64,000 nt of DNA from Streptomyces huasconensis (GCA_004010275.1 RBWT01000009.1:1-64000), one strand, 5' to 3'; shown: positions 34,150 through 45,427, numbered from the stretch's first letter. Program-made: numbers and translations. Notes: generated by a model not told the origin, from the sequence alone.

Positions 34150-35554
34150 TTACCGGGCGCTGTCGTCCCGGCTCCCGCTCGCGCTCTTCTCGTCGTACGT
34201 CGACGTCCCCGCGTCCAGCAGCGGTTCCTGGGTCTTGAGGTGCGGCGGGGCGAACGCGCGCAGCACGTGATAGCCGGTGATGACGACGATCGTGCCGAGG
34301 GCGATGCCGCTCAGCTCGAAGTTGTCGGTGAACTTCAGCGAGACGCCGCCGACGCCGATGATGATGCCCGCGGCGGCGGGGACCAGGTTCAGCGGGTTGC
34401 GCAGGTCCACCTTGGCGTTGATCCAGATCTGCGCGCCGAGCAGGCCGATCATCCCGTACAGGATGACGGTGATGCCGCCCAGCACACCGCCGGGGATCGC
34501 CGCGACGACCGCGCCGAACTTGGGGCAGAGCCCGAACAGCAGCGCGAAGCACGCCGCCGCCCAGTACGCGGCCGTGGAGTAGACGCGGGTGGCCGCCATC
34601 ACGCCGATGTTCTCGGAGTACGTGGTGTTGGGCGGGCCGCCGACCGCCGTGGAGAGCATGGAGGCGGCGCCGTCGGCGGAGATCGCCGTGCCGAGCTTGT
34701 CGTCGAGGTCGTCGCCGGTCATCTCGCCGACGGCCTTGACGTGGCCCGCGTTCTCGGCGACCAGCGCGATGACGACGGGCAGCGCCACGAGGATCGCCGA
34801 CCACTCGAAGCTCGGGGCGTGGAAGGAGGGCAGCCCGATCCAGTCGGCCTTGCCGACGGCGGAGAGGTCGAGGCGCCAGTGGTCGACGACCTTGCCGGAG
34901 CCGTCCGCCGAGTGGATCTTGCCGAAGACCTGGTCGAAGACCCAGGAGATGCCGTAGCCGAAGATGAGGCCGAGGAAGATCGCGATGCGTGACCAGAAGC
35001 CGCGCAGGCACACCACGGCCAGCCCGGTGAACAGCATCACGAGCAGCGCCGTCCACTGGTCCTGCGGCCAGTACGTCGACGCGGTGACCGGCGCCAGATT
35101 GAAGCCGATGAGCATGACGACCGCGCCGGTCACGATCGGCGGCATCGCGGCGTGGATGACCCGCGCCCCGAACTTCTGCACCGCGAGCCCCACCAGGAAC
35201 AGCGCGGCGCCGACCACGAAGACCGCGCCGGTGACCGTCGCACTGGAGCCGCCCTGCGCGCGGATGACCGCGGCCACGCCCACGAAGGAGAGCGAGCAGC
35301 CCAGGTAGCTCGGCACCCGGCCGCGCGTGGCGAGCAGGAAGATGACGGTCGCGACACCCGACATCATGATGGCGAGATTCGGGTCAAGACCCATCAAAAC
35401 GGGCGCGACGAAAGACGCGCCGAACATTGCCACGACGTGCTGCGCGCCGAGCGAACGTCCGCGGCCACGAGAGGCGCTCGTCGGGGCGGACGACCGCGCC
35501 GGGGGCGGGGGTGCGGCCGTCGCCGTGGAGTTTCCAGCGCACGCCGAGGTCCAT
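34150..35554 (-). CDS. uracil/xanthine permease (NCS2, UraA-like), one frameshift
   Basis: About 468 aa, multi-pass symporter for nucleobases. The family signature GPPNTTYSENIGVMAATRVYS is present, as is an N-terminal LGAQHVVAMFGASFVAPV once a frameshift near 35455 is corrected. The start at 35554 gives MDLGVRWKLHGDG; the long frame alone would begin inside the first helix at 35433, so the upstream part is needed. Uptake of uracil would complement the pyr operon of this window, but there is no direct linkage. Confidence 0.87.
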
Positions 35555-35660
35555 GGTGAGTGTCGCTTTCTGTGCGCCGGGCCGGGCCGGTTTCTGACTG
35601 CGCGTGGCCCGAATTGATCGACGCCATGTTAATGCGACATCAGTACGGCTTCGGCCCGCG

Positions 35661-36877
35661 TCAGCGCGACGTCTCCTCGGTCGGCCGCGGGCTCTGCGGC
35701 CGCGCCGCCTTGCGGCCGTCCGTCCGCAGCACCCCCGCGAAGACCGCGAGGCCGAACGCGAGCAGCGTCACCAGGCCGAGGAGGTCACCAGGCTCGTCGC
35801 GTCCGCCAGCGTCCCGATCGCCGACGGCGCGATCAGGCCGGAGGTGTACGTGATGGTGGCGACGCCCGCGATGGCCTGGCTGGGGTTCGGGCCGCTGCGC
35901 CCCGCCGCGGCGAACGCCAGCGGCACCACGACCGCGATGCCGAGACCGAGCAGCGCGAAGCCGCCCATGGCCATGACGGGGTGGGAGGCGAGCACCACCA
36001 GCAGCCCGCCGAGCGCCGCGAGCACCCCGCCGACCCGCACCGTGCGCACCGCGCCGAACCGGTTCACCACCGCGTCGCCCGCGAGCCGCGCCACGGCCAT
36101 GGTGAGCGTGAAGCCGGTGGTGGACGCGGCGGCGACACCGGCCGAGGAGTCCAGGACGTCCCGCAGATAGACCGCCGACCAGTCGAGGCTCGCGCCCTCT
36201 GCGAAGACCGCGCAGAAGCCGACGGCACCGATGAGCAGCGCCGACTTGGGCGGCAGCGAGAACCGCGGCGGCACCTCCTCCTCCGGCGTGGCCTGGAGGT
36301 CCAGCACGCTTGGCAGGCGGCGAGGCCGAGCGCGGTGAGCGCCGCGGCGGCCAGCGGCGTGGTGCAGCCGGGCGTCCGAGCCCAGGTGGGCGGCGACGGT
36401 GCCGGCGGCGGAGCCGGATCAGGGCGCCGACGATCCACATGCCGTGCAGGCCCGACATGATCGACTTCTTCATGCGGGTCTCGGTCTCGACGCCGAGCGC
36501 GTCATGCGCGACGTCCGACATGCCGGACGTCGCGCCGTACACGAAGAGCGCCGCGCAGAGCGTGAGCAGTTCGGCGCGAGCGAGGGCAGGATCAGGGAGA
36601 GCGTCCACAGCGCGAGAAGTCCGCGCAGCGCGTTGCGGGCGCCGAAGCGGTGGCTGATCCGGCTCGCGAGCGGCATCGCGACGGAGGCGCCGATCGCGGG
36701 GAAGGCGAGCGCGAGGCCGAGCATGCCCGCGCTGACCGAGGCGTGCTCCTGAATCCAGGGCACGCGGGTCGCGAAGGAGCCGGTGACGGCGCCGTGGACA
36801 CAGAAGACGGCGGCCACGGCGATCCGCGCGCGCCGCAGCCGGCTCTTGTCGTAGACCGCTTCACTGGCTTCACTCAT
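35661..36877 (-). CDS. MFS transporter (YbjJ-like), several frameshifts
   Basis: About 405 aa. The N-terminus RIAVAAVFCVHGAVTGSFA followed by RVPWIQEHASVS resembles YbjJ-type MFS members. Indels near 36575, 36420, 36300 and 35790 break it into four segments, all of which read as MFS helices (LCAALFVYGATSGMSDVAHD, ALLIGAVGFCAVFAEGASL, LLVVLASHPVMAMGGFALLG). ATG at 36877 with GGAG upstream. It is divergent from a ROK regulator over a shared promoter, so it is probably its target. Substrate unknown. Confidence 0.8.
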
Positions 36878-36912
36878 TCCGCTCCGCCCCTCCCGAGGTG
36901 GCTCTCGTCAGC

Positions 36913-36947
36913 GCGGGTGTGCCCCGGCACGACGCGGGTGTGCCCCG
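36913..36947 (+). promoter_or_regulatory. direct repeats in the MFS/ROK promoter region
   Basis: GCGGGTGTGCCCCG occurs at 36913-36926 and 36934-36947, exactly 21 bp apart, so both copies face the same side of the helix. Confidence 0.5.
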
Positions 36948-36957
36948 ATACGGCGCG

Positions 36958-36983
36958 TAAACTATCAGGAACCCTGCCTGATA
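36958..36983 (+). promoter_or_regulatory. palindromic operator overlapping a -10 box upstream of ROK gene
   Basis: TATCAGG-N7-CCTGATA (36963-36983) is a perfect inverted repeat. TAAACT (36958-36963), a good -10 hexamer, abuts it, so a bound repressor would block transcription. It lies about 32 bp before the ROK start, and probably serves the divergent MFS gene too. Confidence 0.6.
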
Positions 36984-37014
36984 AATAGAAGGCCGTTGTG
37001 GAAGGATTCCCGGC

Positions 37015-38172
37015 ATGCCTGCCTCACCCAGTACCGCCCGGGCCATCAACGACCGGCTCGCGCTGGGCCTCCTGCAGAGCGAAGGACCCCTGACCGCGAA
37101 CCAGCTGAAGCAGCTCACCGGCCTGTCCCGGCCCTCCGTGGCCGACCTCGTCGAACGCCTCCAGGGGTCCGGGCTCGTCGCCGTCGTCGGTGAGGCGGGT
37201 GCCCGGCGGCGCGGACCGAACGCCCGGCTCTACGGCATCGTCGCCGACCGGGCCCACCTCGCCGCGCTCGACGTACGCACCGACAGCGTCTCCGTCGTCG
37301 TGACCGACCTGCTCGGCGCGGTGCTCGCCGAGGCGTCCGCGCCCATCGGCGGCGACACCGCGACCGCGGTGGAGAGCGCCCTCGCCCTGGTCGAGGGCGC
37401 CGCGCGCGAGGGCGGCGCCCAGCGGCTGCACACCGTCGGCATCGGCGCGCCGGGCCTCATCGACCCGGCCACCGGCGACCTGCACGACACCACCTCGCTG
37501 CCCGCCTGGCACCGCGCTCTCGTCGCGCCCTCCAGGAGCGGCTCGGCGCGCGCGTCCTGGTGGAGAACGAGACCAACCTCGCCGCCCGCGCCGAACAGCG
37601 GGACGGCGCCGCGCGCGACCGGGAGACGTTCGTGCTGCTCTGGCTCGGCGAGGGGGTGGGAGCGGCTGTCGTACTCGACGGCGTGCTGCGCAGGGGCGCT
37701 TCCGGCGGCACCGGGGAGATCGGTTTCCTGCCGGTGCCGGGCACGGGCTCCCTGCCGTCCGCCACCGGCTGCGAGGGCGGCTTCCACTCGCTGGCCTGCG
37801 CCGCGGCCCTCCACGTGCTCGGCGCCGTGCTCGGCCTCGGGGCGCCGGGCAGGTCCGCGGCCGACCTGGTGCGGCACGCGGTCCAGGCGCGTGAGGACGC
37901 CTTCCTGGACGCCGTCGCCGACCGCGTGGCCATCGGCGCCGCCGCGATGGCCGCGATCCTCGACCCCGGGTGCGTCGTGCTCGGCGGCGAGGTGGGCCGC
38001 GCGGGCGCCACCGCGCTCGCCGCGCGTCGAGCAGCGCGTCACCGCCATGTCACCGCTGCGCACGGAGGTTCGCGCGAGCGCGCTCGGCGGCTCGGCGGTG
38101 TCACGCGGCGCGCTCCTCGCCCGCCATGGACGCGGCCCAGGACGAACTGTTCGCCGCCGCCCCGGCTGCTGA
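37015..38172 (+). CDS. ROK-family transcriptional regulator, frameshifted
   Basis: About 385 aa. MarR-like winged helix at the N-terminus (NQLKQLTGLSRPSVADLVER), then a sugar-kinase-like ROK domain with VGIGAPGLIDPATGDLHDTT and the ENETNLAARAEQ segment. The usual zinc-binding cysteine cluster is reduced to a single Cys in SATGCEGGFHSLAC, so zinc binding is uncertain. Indels near 37530 and 38025 move the second half to another frame, and the true C-terminus (SRGALLA to 38172) is approximate. GAAGGA precedes the ATG. It likely represses itself and the divergent MFS gene through the palindrome at 36963. Confidence 0.8.
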   Translation: MPASPSTARAINDRLALGLLQSEGPLTANQLKQLTGLSRPSVADLVERLQGSGLVAVVGEAGARRRGPNARLYGIVADRAHLAALDVRTDSVSVVVTDLLGAVLAEASAPIGGDTATAVESALALVEGAAREGGAQRLHTVGIGAPGLIDPATGDLHDTTSLPAWHRALVAPSRSGSARASWWRTRPTSPPAPNSGTAPRATGRRSCCSGSARGWERLSYSTACCAGALPAAPGRSVSCRCRARAPCRPPPAARAASTRWPAPRPSTCSAPCSASGRRAGPRPTWCGTRSRRVRTPSWTPSPTAWPSAPPRWPRSSTPGASCSAARWAARAPPRSPRVEQRVTAMSPLRTEVRASALGGSAVSRGALLARHGRGPGRTVRRRPGC

Positions 38173-38220
38173 AGCAGCGGGACGGCGGGCCGATGGTCAG
38201 GAGGAAGCGGTCGGCAGGCG

Positions 38221-40583
38221 TCAGCAGGCGCCGAGGCCTGCCACACCCCCCCACTGGCCGCCGGCGCCGGGCTCCTCACCCTTCGTCCACCACTTGGCTT
38301 TCCAGGTGCGGGACTTGTGGGAGACGGTCGCCCCGGAGCCGTACTCGGCCGAGGAGTTCCACGCGGGCGCCGTGCACGTGCCGGGCGGCGTGGGCGGGTC
38401 GGTCGGCCCCGGCGGATCCGTCGGCCCGGTGCCCGTGCCCGGCTCGACGACCGTGGTGCCGCGCGCCAGGTCACCGGCGAGCGCGTACGTGGTGCCGATG
38501 ATGTTCACCGTCCAGTTCCACGGGGTGGACACCGGCAGGTAGTAGTTGAAGGAGAGGTCCACGGACGCGCCGGGCGCCAGCGACTGCCAGGCCGGGAGCT
38601 TCAGCGAGACCCGGTGGAAGTCGCCCTTCAGGCCGCCGACATTGCTGCCCGTGTGGTCGCTGCTGATCACCTTCGTACCGAAGCCGGACTGGTCGGAGGC
38701 GTTGCCCGGCGCCGAGGTGGAGTAGTCGAACTGGAACTCGGTGCCGCCCGGCAGCGCCGTCTTCGTGTTGTTGGTGATCTTCACCTTGGGCGTGATCGGG
38801 TAGTTGGAGTCGCCGAGCTTGAAGTCGCCGAACTCCACACCGATGTCCACGGCCTTGGTGGGCATCTCCTTGTTCGCGACCTTCGCGCCGTAGGGCTTGG
38901 CGGTCTTGAACTTGTCGTGCATCAAAGAGGTGAGCGTGTCGCCCATCTCGTACTGGCCCTTGGCGGCGTTCCAGTCGTAGTCGCCCGCCATCTCCCAGAC
39001 CATCGTGCCGCCGATGCCCCGGTCGACCACGTAGTCGGCCTTCTTCGCCACCGACTCCTCGTCCTCCGTCGACAGGAAGACCTTCTTGTCCGCGTTCCAC
39101 AGCCAGGGCGCGACCAGCGTGGAGCTGTACTTGCGGGCGTAGGTGCCGGTCAGCTTGGTGTCGGCGGGGAAGCCGTACTTGGTGACGTAGTCGCCGACGA
39201 TGCCCTTCTCCAGGTTCTTGGCGTGCCACATCGGGTTGGAGCCCGCCGGGGACTCCTTGCCGTTGTCGTCCTTGTCGTGCCAGAGGTTGTCGATGCCGAC
39301 CGCGCCGTCACCGCACTTGGTCAGCCCGGACCCCGCCGGACAGCTGCTCGCCGCCGCCTTGCCCCACAGTCCGTCGGTGCCGCCCTGCACGTTCTTGTGG
39401 CCGCGCGTGTAGTACGGCAGGCCGATGTTGATGCGCCCGGCGGGCATCGAGCCGCGGAAGTAGTGGTAGGCCCAGTCGGTGTTCAGATAGCCGATGCCGC
39501 CGTACTGCTGGCTGCCGTAGACACCCGCGGCCGCCAGCTCGGCGTCCTTGCCGTCGTCGAAGAGGGAGGCGTTCGGACCGACGTACTCGTTCCAGGCGCC
39601 GTGCAGGTCGTACGACATGATGTTGACGTAGTCCAGGTACTTCTGGACCTGGAAGGTCTCCATGCCGCGCAGCAGATAACCGGACGAGGGGGCCGCCACG
39701 GTCAGCATGTAGTGCTTGCCGTCGGCCGCGCCCGCCCTGTCGAGCTTCTCGCGCAAAGCCTTCATCAGCGCCGCGTAGCCCTTGACCAGGCCGCCGCGCC
39801 GGGCGTTGGAGATCGGGAAGTCGGCCGGGTGACCCGCGTCCTTCATCGACGTCGGGTACTCGTAGTCGATGTCGACGCCGTTGAAGCCGTACTTCTTGAT
39901 GAAGGCGACCGCGGAGTCGGCGAAGGTGTTGATGCCCGCCTGGTTCACCGAGCCGTCGGCGTTGGTGGCCATCGAGTAGAAGCCGCCGGAGCCGACGCGC
40001 TTGCCGTCGTCACCGAAGTAGCCGCCCGTCTCGGCCCAACCGCCCACCGAGATCAGCGTCTTGACGTCCGGGTGCTGCTTCTTGAACTTGTTCAGCAGGT
40101 TGAAGTGGCCCTTGTAGGGCAGCGCGGGGTCCATCTCGGCGCCCGCGACGCCCGGCCACGTCATGCCGGTGGCGGGGTTCTTCTCGCCGTCGGAGCCGAC
40201 GGAGACCTTGTTGTCCTTGTCGACGTGCGCGAAGGCGTAGTTGATGTGGGTGACCTTGTCCCAGGGGATGTCCGGGGCGAGGTAGGCGGGCTCGCCGTTC
40301 TTGCCGGTGCGCCAGCCCGTGAAGTAGCCGATGACGCGCCGCTGGTGGTCGGCGCCCATCTTCTCGCGGCCCGCGCTGTCATAGGCGGAGCAGTAGGGGA
40401 CGTCGACGCCAGGTGTCTTGTAGAGGCCGTCGGGGCGACAGGCCGCGTGGTCGGCGGACGCGTCGCGGGCGGACGCCTCGTCGCGGCGTACGAGACGCCG
40501 CCGGAGACGAGGCCGAGCAGCATTCCGGCGACGGCGGCGCCGGACGCGAGCAAGGTGGATCTTGCGCGGTCGAGGGACGGCAA
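38221..40583 (-). CDS. secreted family-18 chitinase with C-terminal chitin-binding domain (one frameshift)
   Basis: About 787 aa. Signal peptide [20 protein letters not shown] then [13 protein letters not shown]; the frame then changes near 40485. Catalytic GH18 domain from about residue 65: [19 protein letters not shown] and the active-site [11 protein letters not shown] with catalytic Glu. A middle beta-rich domain (about residues 580-720, [15 protein letters not shown]) is followed by a Pro/Thr linker ([15 protein letters not shown]) and a CBM5/12-type chitin-binding module with aromatic [12 protein letters not shown]. It degrades chitin outside the cell. The promoter carries the same paired repeats as the second chitinase at 59.6-60.8 kb. 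Confidence 0.93.
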
Positions 40584-40705
40584 GGGGGCCTCCAGAGCGG
40601 AGTGGAGCGCGGACGGGGCGGGACGGCACAGCCGGTGCGAAGGTGGGGCGTTCCGGGGCCCGGTGTGCGCACACCGTCGGCTCCGGTTCCTCGGAGGTGA
40701 CGCAG

Positions 40706-40747
40706 ACGTTAAGAGGACTAGACCAGTCGGTCAATAGGTACGGACCA
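40706..40747 (-). promoter_or_regulatory. chitinase promoter with paired 12-bp direct repeats
   Basis: Reading leftward: -35 TTGACC (40734-40729), 17-bp spacer, -10 TAACGT (40711-40706). Direct repeats TGGTCCGTACCT (40747-40736) and TGGTCTAGTCCT (40725-40714) flank the -35 at 22-bp spacing. Such repeats are the known chitin-control elements of Streptomyces chitinase promoters, and the second copy also resembles the DasR site TGGTCTAGACCA at 10 of 12 positions. Confidence 0.8.
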
Positions 40748-40900
40748 AGTTGTTGAACGGAAGATCGCCTGCCGTCACCTGTTGTGAGCCGCCCCACCGC
40801 TGCTGTGCGTCACCCGCCGTTGCTGTGAGCCAGCCCACAGTCGGCCGCCCGCCTGGCCGTCGATCAGACGTGGCAGACTGACCACGTACCAGAAGCAGCG

Positions 40901-41024
40901 CACTCCGGGGTCGGTGTAATTCCGAACCGGCGGTTACAGTCCGCGACCCGGCCGCCTCCAGCGGCCGGTTGACCAGGTGAAATTCCTGGACCGACGGTGA
41001 AAGTCCGGATGGGAGGCAGTGCGC
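40901..41024 (+). promoter_or_regulatory. FMN riboswitch (RFN element)
   Basis: Contains the conserved FMN-aptamer blocks in order: GGGGTCGGTGTAATTCCGAA, CCGGCGGTTACAGTCCGCGA, a variable GC hairpin (GGCCGCC/GCGGCC), GACCAGGTGAAATTCCTGG, GACGGTGAAAGTCCGGATGG and GAGGCAG. It lies about 190 bp before ribD, so it should switch the whole rib operon off when FMN is plentiful. A small hairpin CCTGGC/GCCAGG (41064-41079) follows. Confidence 0.97.
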
Positions 41025-41214
41025 GGCGGGCGGGCATCCTTGCACGCGTCGTAGTGGCTTGTTCCTGGCTCAGGCCAGGAGTGGTTCCTGGGATCTCCCG
41101 GGGACAGGTGGCCTTCGGCGTCGGCGTCGCTCCCGATGTCGTCGTCCGTCGTCCGTCCATGGCGTTCGCCATCGACAGCCCCGGAGTCCGTGCCCGAAGA
41201 GGCAGGAGGACCCG

Positions 41215-42322
41215 GTGGCCAGGGCCGCAGCCGAAGCAGCCGCCATGCGGCGCGCCGTCATACTCGCCGCGCGCGGACTCGGCTCCACCAGCCCCAACCC
41301 CGTCGTCGGCTGCGTCATCCTCGACGCGTCCGGCGAGGTCGTCGGCGAGGGATGGCACCAGCGGGCCGGCGGTCCGCACGCCGAGGTGCACGCCCTGCGA
41401 GCGGCGGGCGACGCGGCCCGCGGCGGCACCGCCCTCGTCACTCTGGAGCCCTGCAACCACACCGGCCGCACCGGCCCGTGCACGCAGGCCCTCATCGGCG
41501 CCGGGATCGCCCGCGTGGTCTACGCCGTCGCCGACCCCAATCCGGACGCGACCGGGGGCGCGCAGACCCTGCGCACGGCCGGAATCGCCGTCGAGCAGGG
41601 ACTCCTGGAGGCGGAGGCCGCCGAGGGGAACGCCGCCTGGCTGACCTCCGTGCGGCTCGGCCGCCCCCACGTCACCTGGAAGTACGCCGCCACGCTCGAC
41701 GGCCGCATCGCCGCCGCCGACGGCACCAGCCGGTGGATCACCTCCGCCGAGTCCCGCGCCGACGTGCACCGGCTGCGCGCCGAGCGCGAGCCATCGTCGT
41801 CGGCTCCGGCACCCAGCGCGCCGACGACCCGCACCTCGCCGCGCGCGGCATCGAAGGCGCCGTCCAGCCCCTGCGGGTCGTCGTCGACACGAACGGCACC
41901 GCCGTCACGCCCGGCGCCCGCGTCCTGGACGACGCGGCGCGACCCTGATCGCCGTCGCCGACGACGCGACACCCGCGTACGAAGACAAGGGCGACGGCGA
42001 TGGTGTGGAGACCGTCCGGCTGCCGCGTGCCGCGGAGGGTGGGTTGGACATTCCAACCCTGCACGCCGAGCTGCACGCGCGTGGCGTGCGTTCCGTCCTC
42101 CTCGAAGGCGGTCCCACGCTCGCCGGGGCCTTCGTCGCCGCCGGCGCCGTCGACCGCGTCATCGGCTACCTCGCCCCCGTCCTGCTGGGCGCGGGCCCCG
42201 CCGCCCTGGCCGGTGGCGGAATCACGACCATCACCGAAGCGTTGCGGCTCGACGTGAGCGAGACCGTCCGCCTCGGACCCGATCTGCGCGTCACCGCGAC
42301 CCTCGTAACGAAGGAGCACTGA
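41215..42322 (+). CDS. ribD: bifunctional riboflavin deaminase-reductase (two frameshifts)
   Basis: About 369 aa after correction. The N-terminal zinc deaminase shows PHAEVHAL and LEPCNHTGRTGPC (His and two Cys ligands). The C-terminal reductase has HVTWKYAATLDGRIAAADG and LLEGGPTLAGAF. Bases are missing near 41789 and 41941, so it reads in three frames. GTG at 41215 with GGAGGA upstream gives MARAAAEAAAMRRAV; the longer open frame runs back into the riboswitch leader and is rejected. First gene of the FMN-controlled operon. Confidence 0.92.
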
Positions 42323-42323
42323 A

Positions 42324-42938
42324 GTGTTCACCGGAATCGTCGAAGAGCTGGGCGAGATCACCGCCGTCGAGAACTTCCCCGACGCGTCCCGGTTCCGCCT
42401 GCGCGGCCCCGTCGTCACCGAGGGCGCCAAGCACGGCGACTCCATCGCCGTCAACGGCGTGTGTCTGACGGTCGTGGAGCACGAGGGCGACGAGTTCACC
42501 GCCGACGTGATGGCCGAGACCCTCAAGCGCTCCAGCCTCGGCGCGCTCACGGTCGGCTCCCGCGTCAACCTGGAGCGCCCCACCTCGGTCGGCGCGCGGC
42601 TCGGCGGACACATCGTGCAGGGCCACGTCGACGGAACCGGCACGATCGTCGCCCGCGAGCCCTCCGAGAACTGGGAGATCGTCACCGTCTCCCTCCCCGC
42701 CGAACTCTCCCGCTACGTCGTGGAGAAGGGCTCCATCACGGTCGACGGCGTCAGCCTCACCGTGGTCGACGCGGGCCCCGACTTCTTCACCATCAGCCTC
42801 ATCCCCACCACCCTCGCGCTGACCACGCTCGGCATCAAGCAGCCCGGCGACCCGGTCAACCTTGAAGTCGACATCATCGCCAAGTACGTGGAGCGCCTCC
42901 TCGGCGACCGCGTCCAGCAGCAGGAGGCCACCAAGTGA
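42324..42938 (+). CDS. ribE: riboflavin synthase, alpha subunit
   Basis: 204-aa enzyme that dismutates two lumazines to riboflavin. Two lumazine-binding repeats are visible: [12 protein letters not shown] with [13 protein letters not shown], then [15 protein letters not shown] with [16 protein letters not shown] start two bases after the ribD stop. The 3' end overlaps ribM (GTGA). The reading frame is intact. Confidence 0.96.
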   Translation: MFTGIVEELGEITAVENFPDASRFRLRGPVVTEGAKHGDSIAVNGVCLTVVEHEGDEFTADVMAETLKRSSLGALTVGSRVNLERPTSVGARLGGHIVQGHVDGTGTIVAREPSENWEIVTVSLPAELSRYVVEKGSITVDGVSLTVVDAGPDFFTISLIPTTLALTTLGIKQPGDPVNLEVDIIAKYVERLLGDRVQQQEATK

Positions 42939-43579
42939 ACTGGCTCAACTCCGAGGCGTTCACGGCCTTCGACCAGCACATCATGTGGTCCGACATGATC
43001 GGCAACACCGTCGGCCTCATCGCCCTCGCCCTCGGCTGGCGGCGCTCGATATGGACCTGGCCCGCCCAGCTCCTGTCCGGCGTCATCCTCGTCGCCGCGT
43101 ACGCCTCCGCACAGCTGTCCGGCGGCGTCGGCAAGCAGCTCCTCGTCATCGGCGTCGCGCTGTGGGGCTGGCGGCTGTGGACGCGCGGCAGGCAGCAGGC
43201 GCAGGACGGCTCCATCGCCATCCGCTTCGCGACCTGGAAGGAGCGGGGCGTCCTCCTCGCGGGCACCGCCGTCGGCACGCTCGCGGTCGCGCTGTTCACC
43301 GCCGTCCCCTCGCTGTCCTGGAACCCCTGGCCGGACGCCTACATCTTCGTCGGCACGCTCGCCGCGATGGTCGCCCAGGCCCGCGGCCTCGTCGAATTCT
43401 GGTTCGCCTGGCTGCTCGTCGACGTGGTCGGCGTGCCGCTCGCCTTCAGCAGCGGCCTGGCCTTCTCCGGCCTCGTCTACGTCGTCTACCTCGCCCTCGT
43501 CCTGTGGGGCATGCGCGACTGGTGGCTGCGCTCCCGCGCGGCGGCCTCTCAGCCCGTCATGGAAGGAGCCCCGGCATGA
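42935..43579 (+). CDS. ribM: PnuC-family riboflavin transporter
   Basis: 214-aa membrane protein with about seven hydrophobic segments and the PnuC-type motifs [14 protein letters not shown] and [19 protein letters not shown]. PnuC homologues inside FMN-riboswitch rib operons of Corynebacterium and Streptomyces (RibM) import riboflavin and in one case roseoflavin; I assign the substrate from this context. It is translationally coupled on both sides (GTGA with ribE, ATGA with ribBA). The reading frame is intact. Confidence 0.88.
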   Translation: MNWLNSEAFTAFDQHIMWSDMIGNTVGLIALALGWRRSIWTWPAQLLSGVILVAAYASAQLSGGVGKQLLVIGVALWGWRLWTRGRQQAQDGSIAIRFATWKERGVLLAGTAVGTLAVALFTAVPSLSWNPWPDAYIFVGTLAAMVAQARGLVEFWFAWLLVDVVGVPLAFSSGLAFSGLVYVVYLALVLWGMRDWWLRSRAAASQPVMEGAPA

Positions 43580-44871
43580 CAACGGCACCTGTCTGGTACA
43601 GCACCGCACTCAACGAGGACACCTCGGACCTCTCCCTCGACCCGGTGGAGCAGGCCGTCCGCGACATCGCGGCCGGCCGGCCCGTCGTGGTCGTCGACGA
43701 CGAGGACCGCGAGAACGAGGGCGACCTCGTCATCGCCGCCGAGAAGGCGACCCCCGAGATCGTCGCCTTCATGATGAGCGAGTGCCGCGGCCTGATCTGC
43801 GCCCCCATGGAGGCCGAGGAACTCGACCGGCTGCGGCTGCCGCAGATGGTCGAGAACAACACCGAGTCGATGAGCACGGCCTCACCGTCGCCGTCGACGC
43901 CTCCGCCGCGCACGGCGTCACCACCGGCATCTCCGCCGACGACCGCGCCACCACCCTGCGGCTCCTCGCGGGCGGCGCGGCCACGGCCGACGACTTCGTG
44001 CGCCCCGGGCACATCTTCCCGCTGCGCGCCCGCTCCGGCGGCGTCCTCGCCCGCAACGGCCACACCGAGGCCGCCGTCGACCTCGCCCGTCTCGCGGGCC
44101 TGCGCCCCGCCGGCGCCATCGTGGAGATCGCGGGCGAGGACGGCAAGATGCTCCGCCTGCCGGAGCTGATCCCCTTCGCCCGCAAGCACGGCCTGACGAT
44201 CATCTCCATCGAGGACCTGATCGCCTACCGCCGCTCCTCGGAGCCCACCGTCCGCCGCGAGGCCGAGGTCAGGCTGCCCACCGCCTTCGGCGACTTCACG
44301 GCGTACGGCTACCGCTCCACCGTCGACGGCGTCGAACACGTCGCCCTCGTCCACGGCGACATCGGCGAGGGCGAGGACGTCCTCGCCCGGCTGCACTCCG
44401 AGTGCCTCACCGGCGACGTCTTCCACTCGCTGCGCTGCGACTGCGGACCCCAGCTGGAGGCGTCCATGCGGCGCATCACCGAGGAGGGCCGCGGCATCGT
44501 CGTCTACCTCCGCGGCCACGAGGGGCGCGGCATCGGCCTGCTGTCCAAGCTGCGAGCGTACGAACTCCAGGAGCGCGGCAGCGACACCCTCGACGCCAAC
44601 CTCGAACTCGGCCTGCCCGCCGACGCCCGCGACTACGGCGCGCGCCCGCATCCTGGACGACCTCGGCGTGCGGGGCGTACGGCTGATGACCAACAACCCC
44701 GACAAGGTCGACGCCGTCCTGCGGCACGGCCTGAAGGTCACCGCCCGCGAGCCGATGCCCGTCACGGCCGGCGAGCACAACCTCCGCTACCTGCGCACCA
44801 AGCGGGACCGGATGGGCCACGACCTGCCCTGGCTGGACGCCCCGGGCGTCTCCGCCTGCGGCAACCAGTAA
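43576..44871 (+). CDS. ribBA: 3,4-dihydroxy-2-butanone-4-phosphate synthase / GTP cyclohydrolase II (two frameshifts)
   Basis: 431-aa bifunctional enzyme supplying both riboflavin precursors. The N-terminal RibB domain has the acidic [16 protein letters not shown] metal site; the C-terminal RibA domain has the three zinc cysteines in [18 protein letters not shown] and [12 protein letters not shown] missing T near 43882 and an extra C near 44645 shift the frame out and back. RibB segment after correction: [15 protein letters not shown] start overlaps ribM. Confidence 0.93.
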
Positions 44872-44922
44872 GCACCCACCCCCGTCATCGGGAACCGAAT
44901 CCGAGAACCGAAGGAGAAGCGC

Positions 44923-45408
44923 GTGAGCGGCAAGGGCGCACCCGAACTGAGCGTGAAGAACTGCGGAGACCTGCGGGTCGCGGTGATCGCCGCGCAGTGG
45001 CACCAGAAGGTCATGGACGGCCTCGTCGACGGCGCCCTGCGCGCCCTGAACGAACTCGGCATCAGCGAGCCGACCGTCCTGCGCGTGCCGGGCAGCTTCG
45101 AGCTGCCGGTCGTCGCGAAGGTCCTCGCCGGACGAGGCTACGACGCGATCGTGGCCCTCGGCGTCGTCATCCGCGGCGGCACCCCGCACTTCGAGTACGT
45201 GTGCCAAGGCGTCACGCAGGGCCTCACCCAGGTCTCCGTCGACACCGGCGTCCCCGTCGGCTTCGGCGTGCTGACCTGCGACACCGAGGAGCAGGCCCTG
45301 GACCGCGCGGGCATCGAGGGCTCCAGCGAGGACAAGGGGCACGAAGCGGTCACCGCGGCCGTGGCCACCGCCACCACGCTTCGTACCGTCTCCGAGCCCT
45401 GGCGCTGA
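44923..45408 (+). CDS. ribH: 6,7-dimethyl-8-ribityllumazine synthase
   Basis: 161 aa, assembling capsids that form lumazine from the RibD and RibB products. Motifs: [47 protein letters not shown] and the [16 protein letters not shown] segment. GTG start with AAGGAG upstream. Last rib gene; hisE starts 35 bp downstream. The reading frame is intact. Confidence 0.97.
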   Translation: MSGKGAPELSVKNCGDLRVAVIAAQWHQKVMDGLVDGALRALNELGISEPTVLRVPGSFELPVVAKVLAGRGYDAIVALGVVIRGGTPHFEYVCQGVTQGLTQVSVDTGVPVGFGVLTCDTEEQALDRAGIEGSSEDKGHEAVTAAVATATTLRTVSEPWR

Positions 45409-45427
45409 GCGGGGCCGGGCGGGCGCG

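Noticed and set aside
38317..40737. 806-codon rightward frame antisense to the first chitinase
   Set aside because: The leftward chitinase has signal peptide, catalytic motif and binding module; the antisense product has none and is low complexity.
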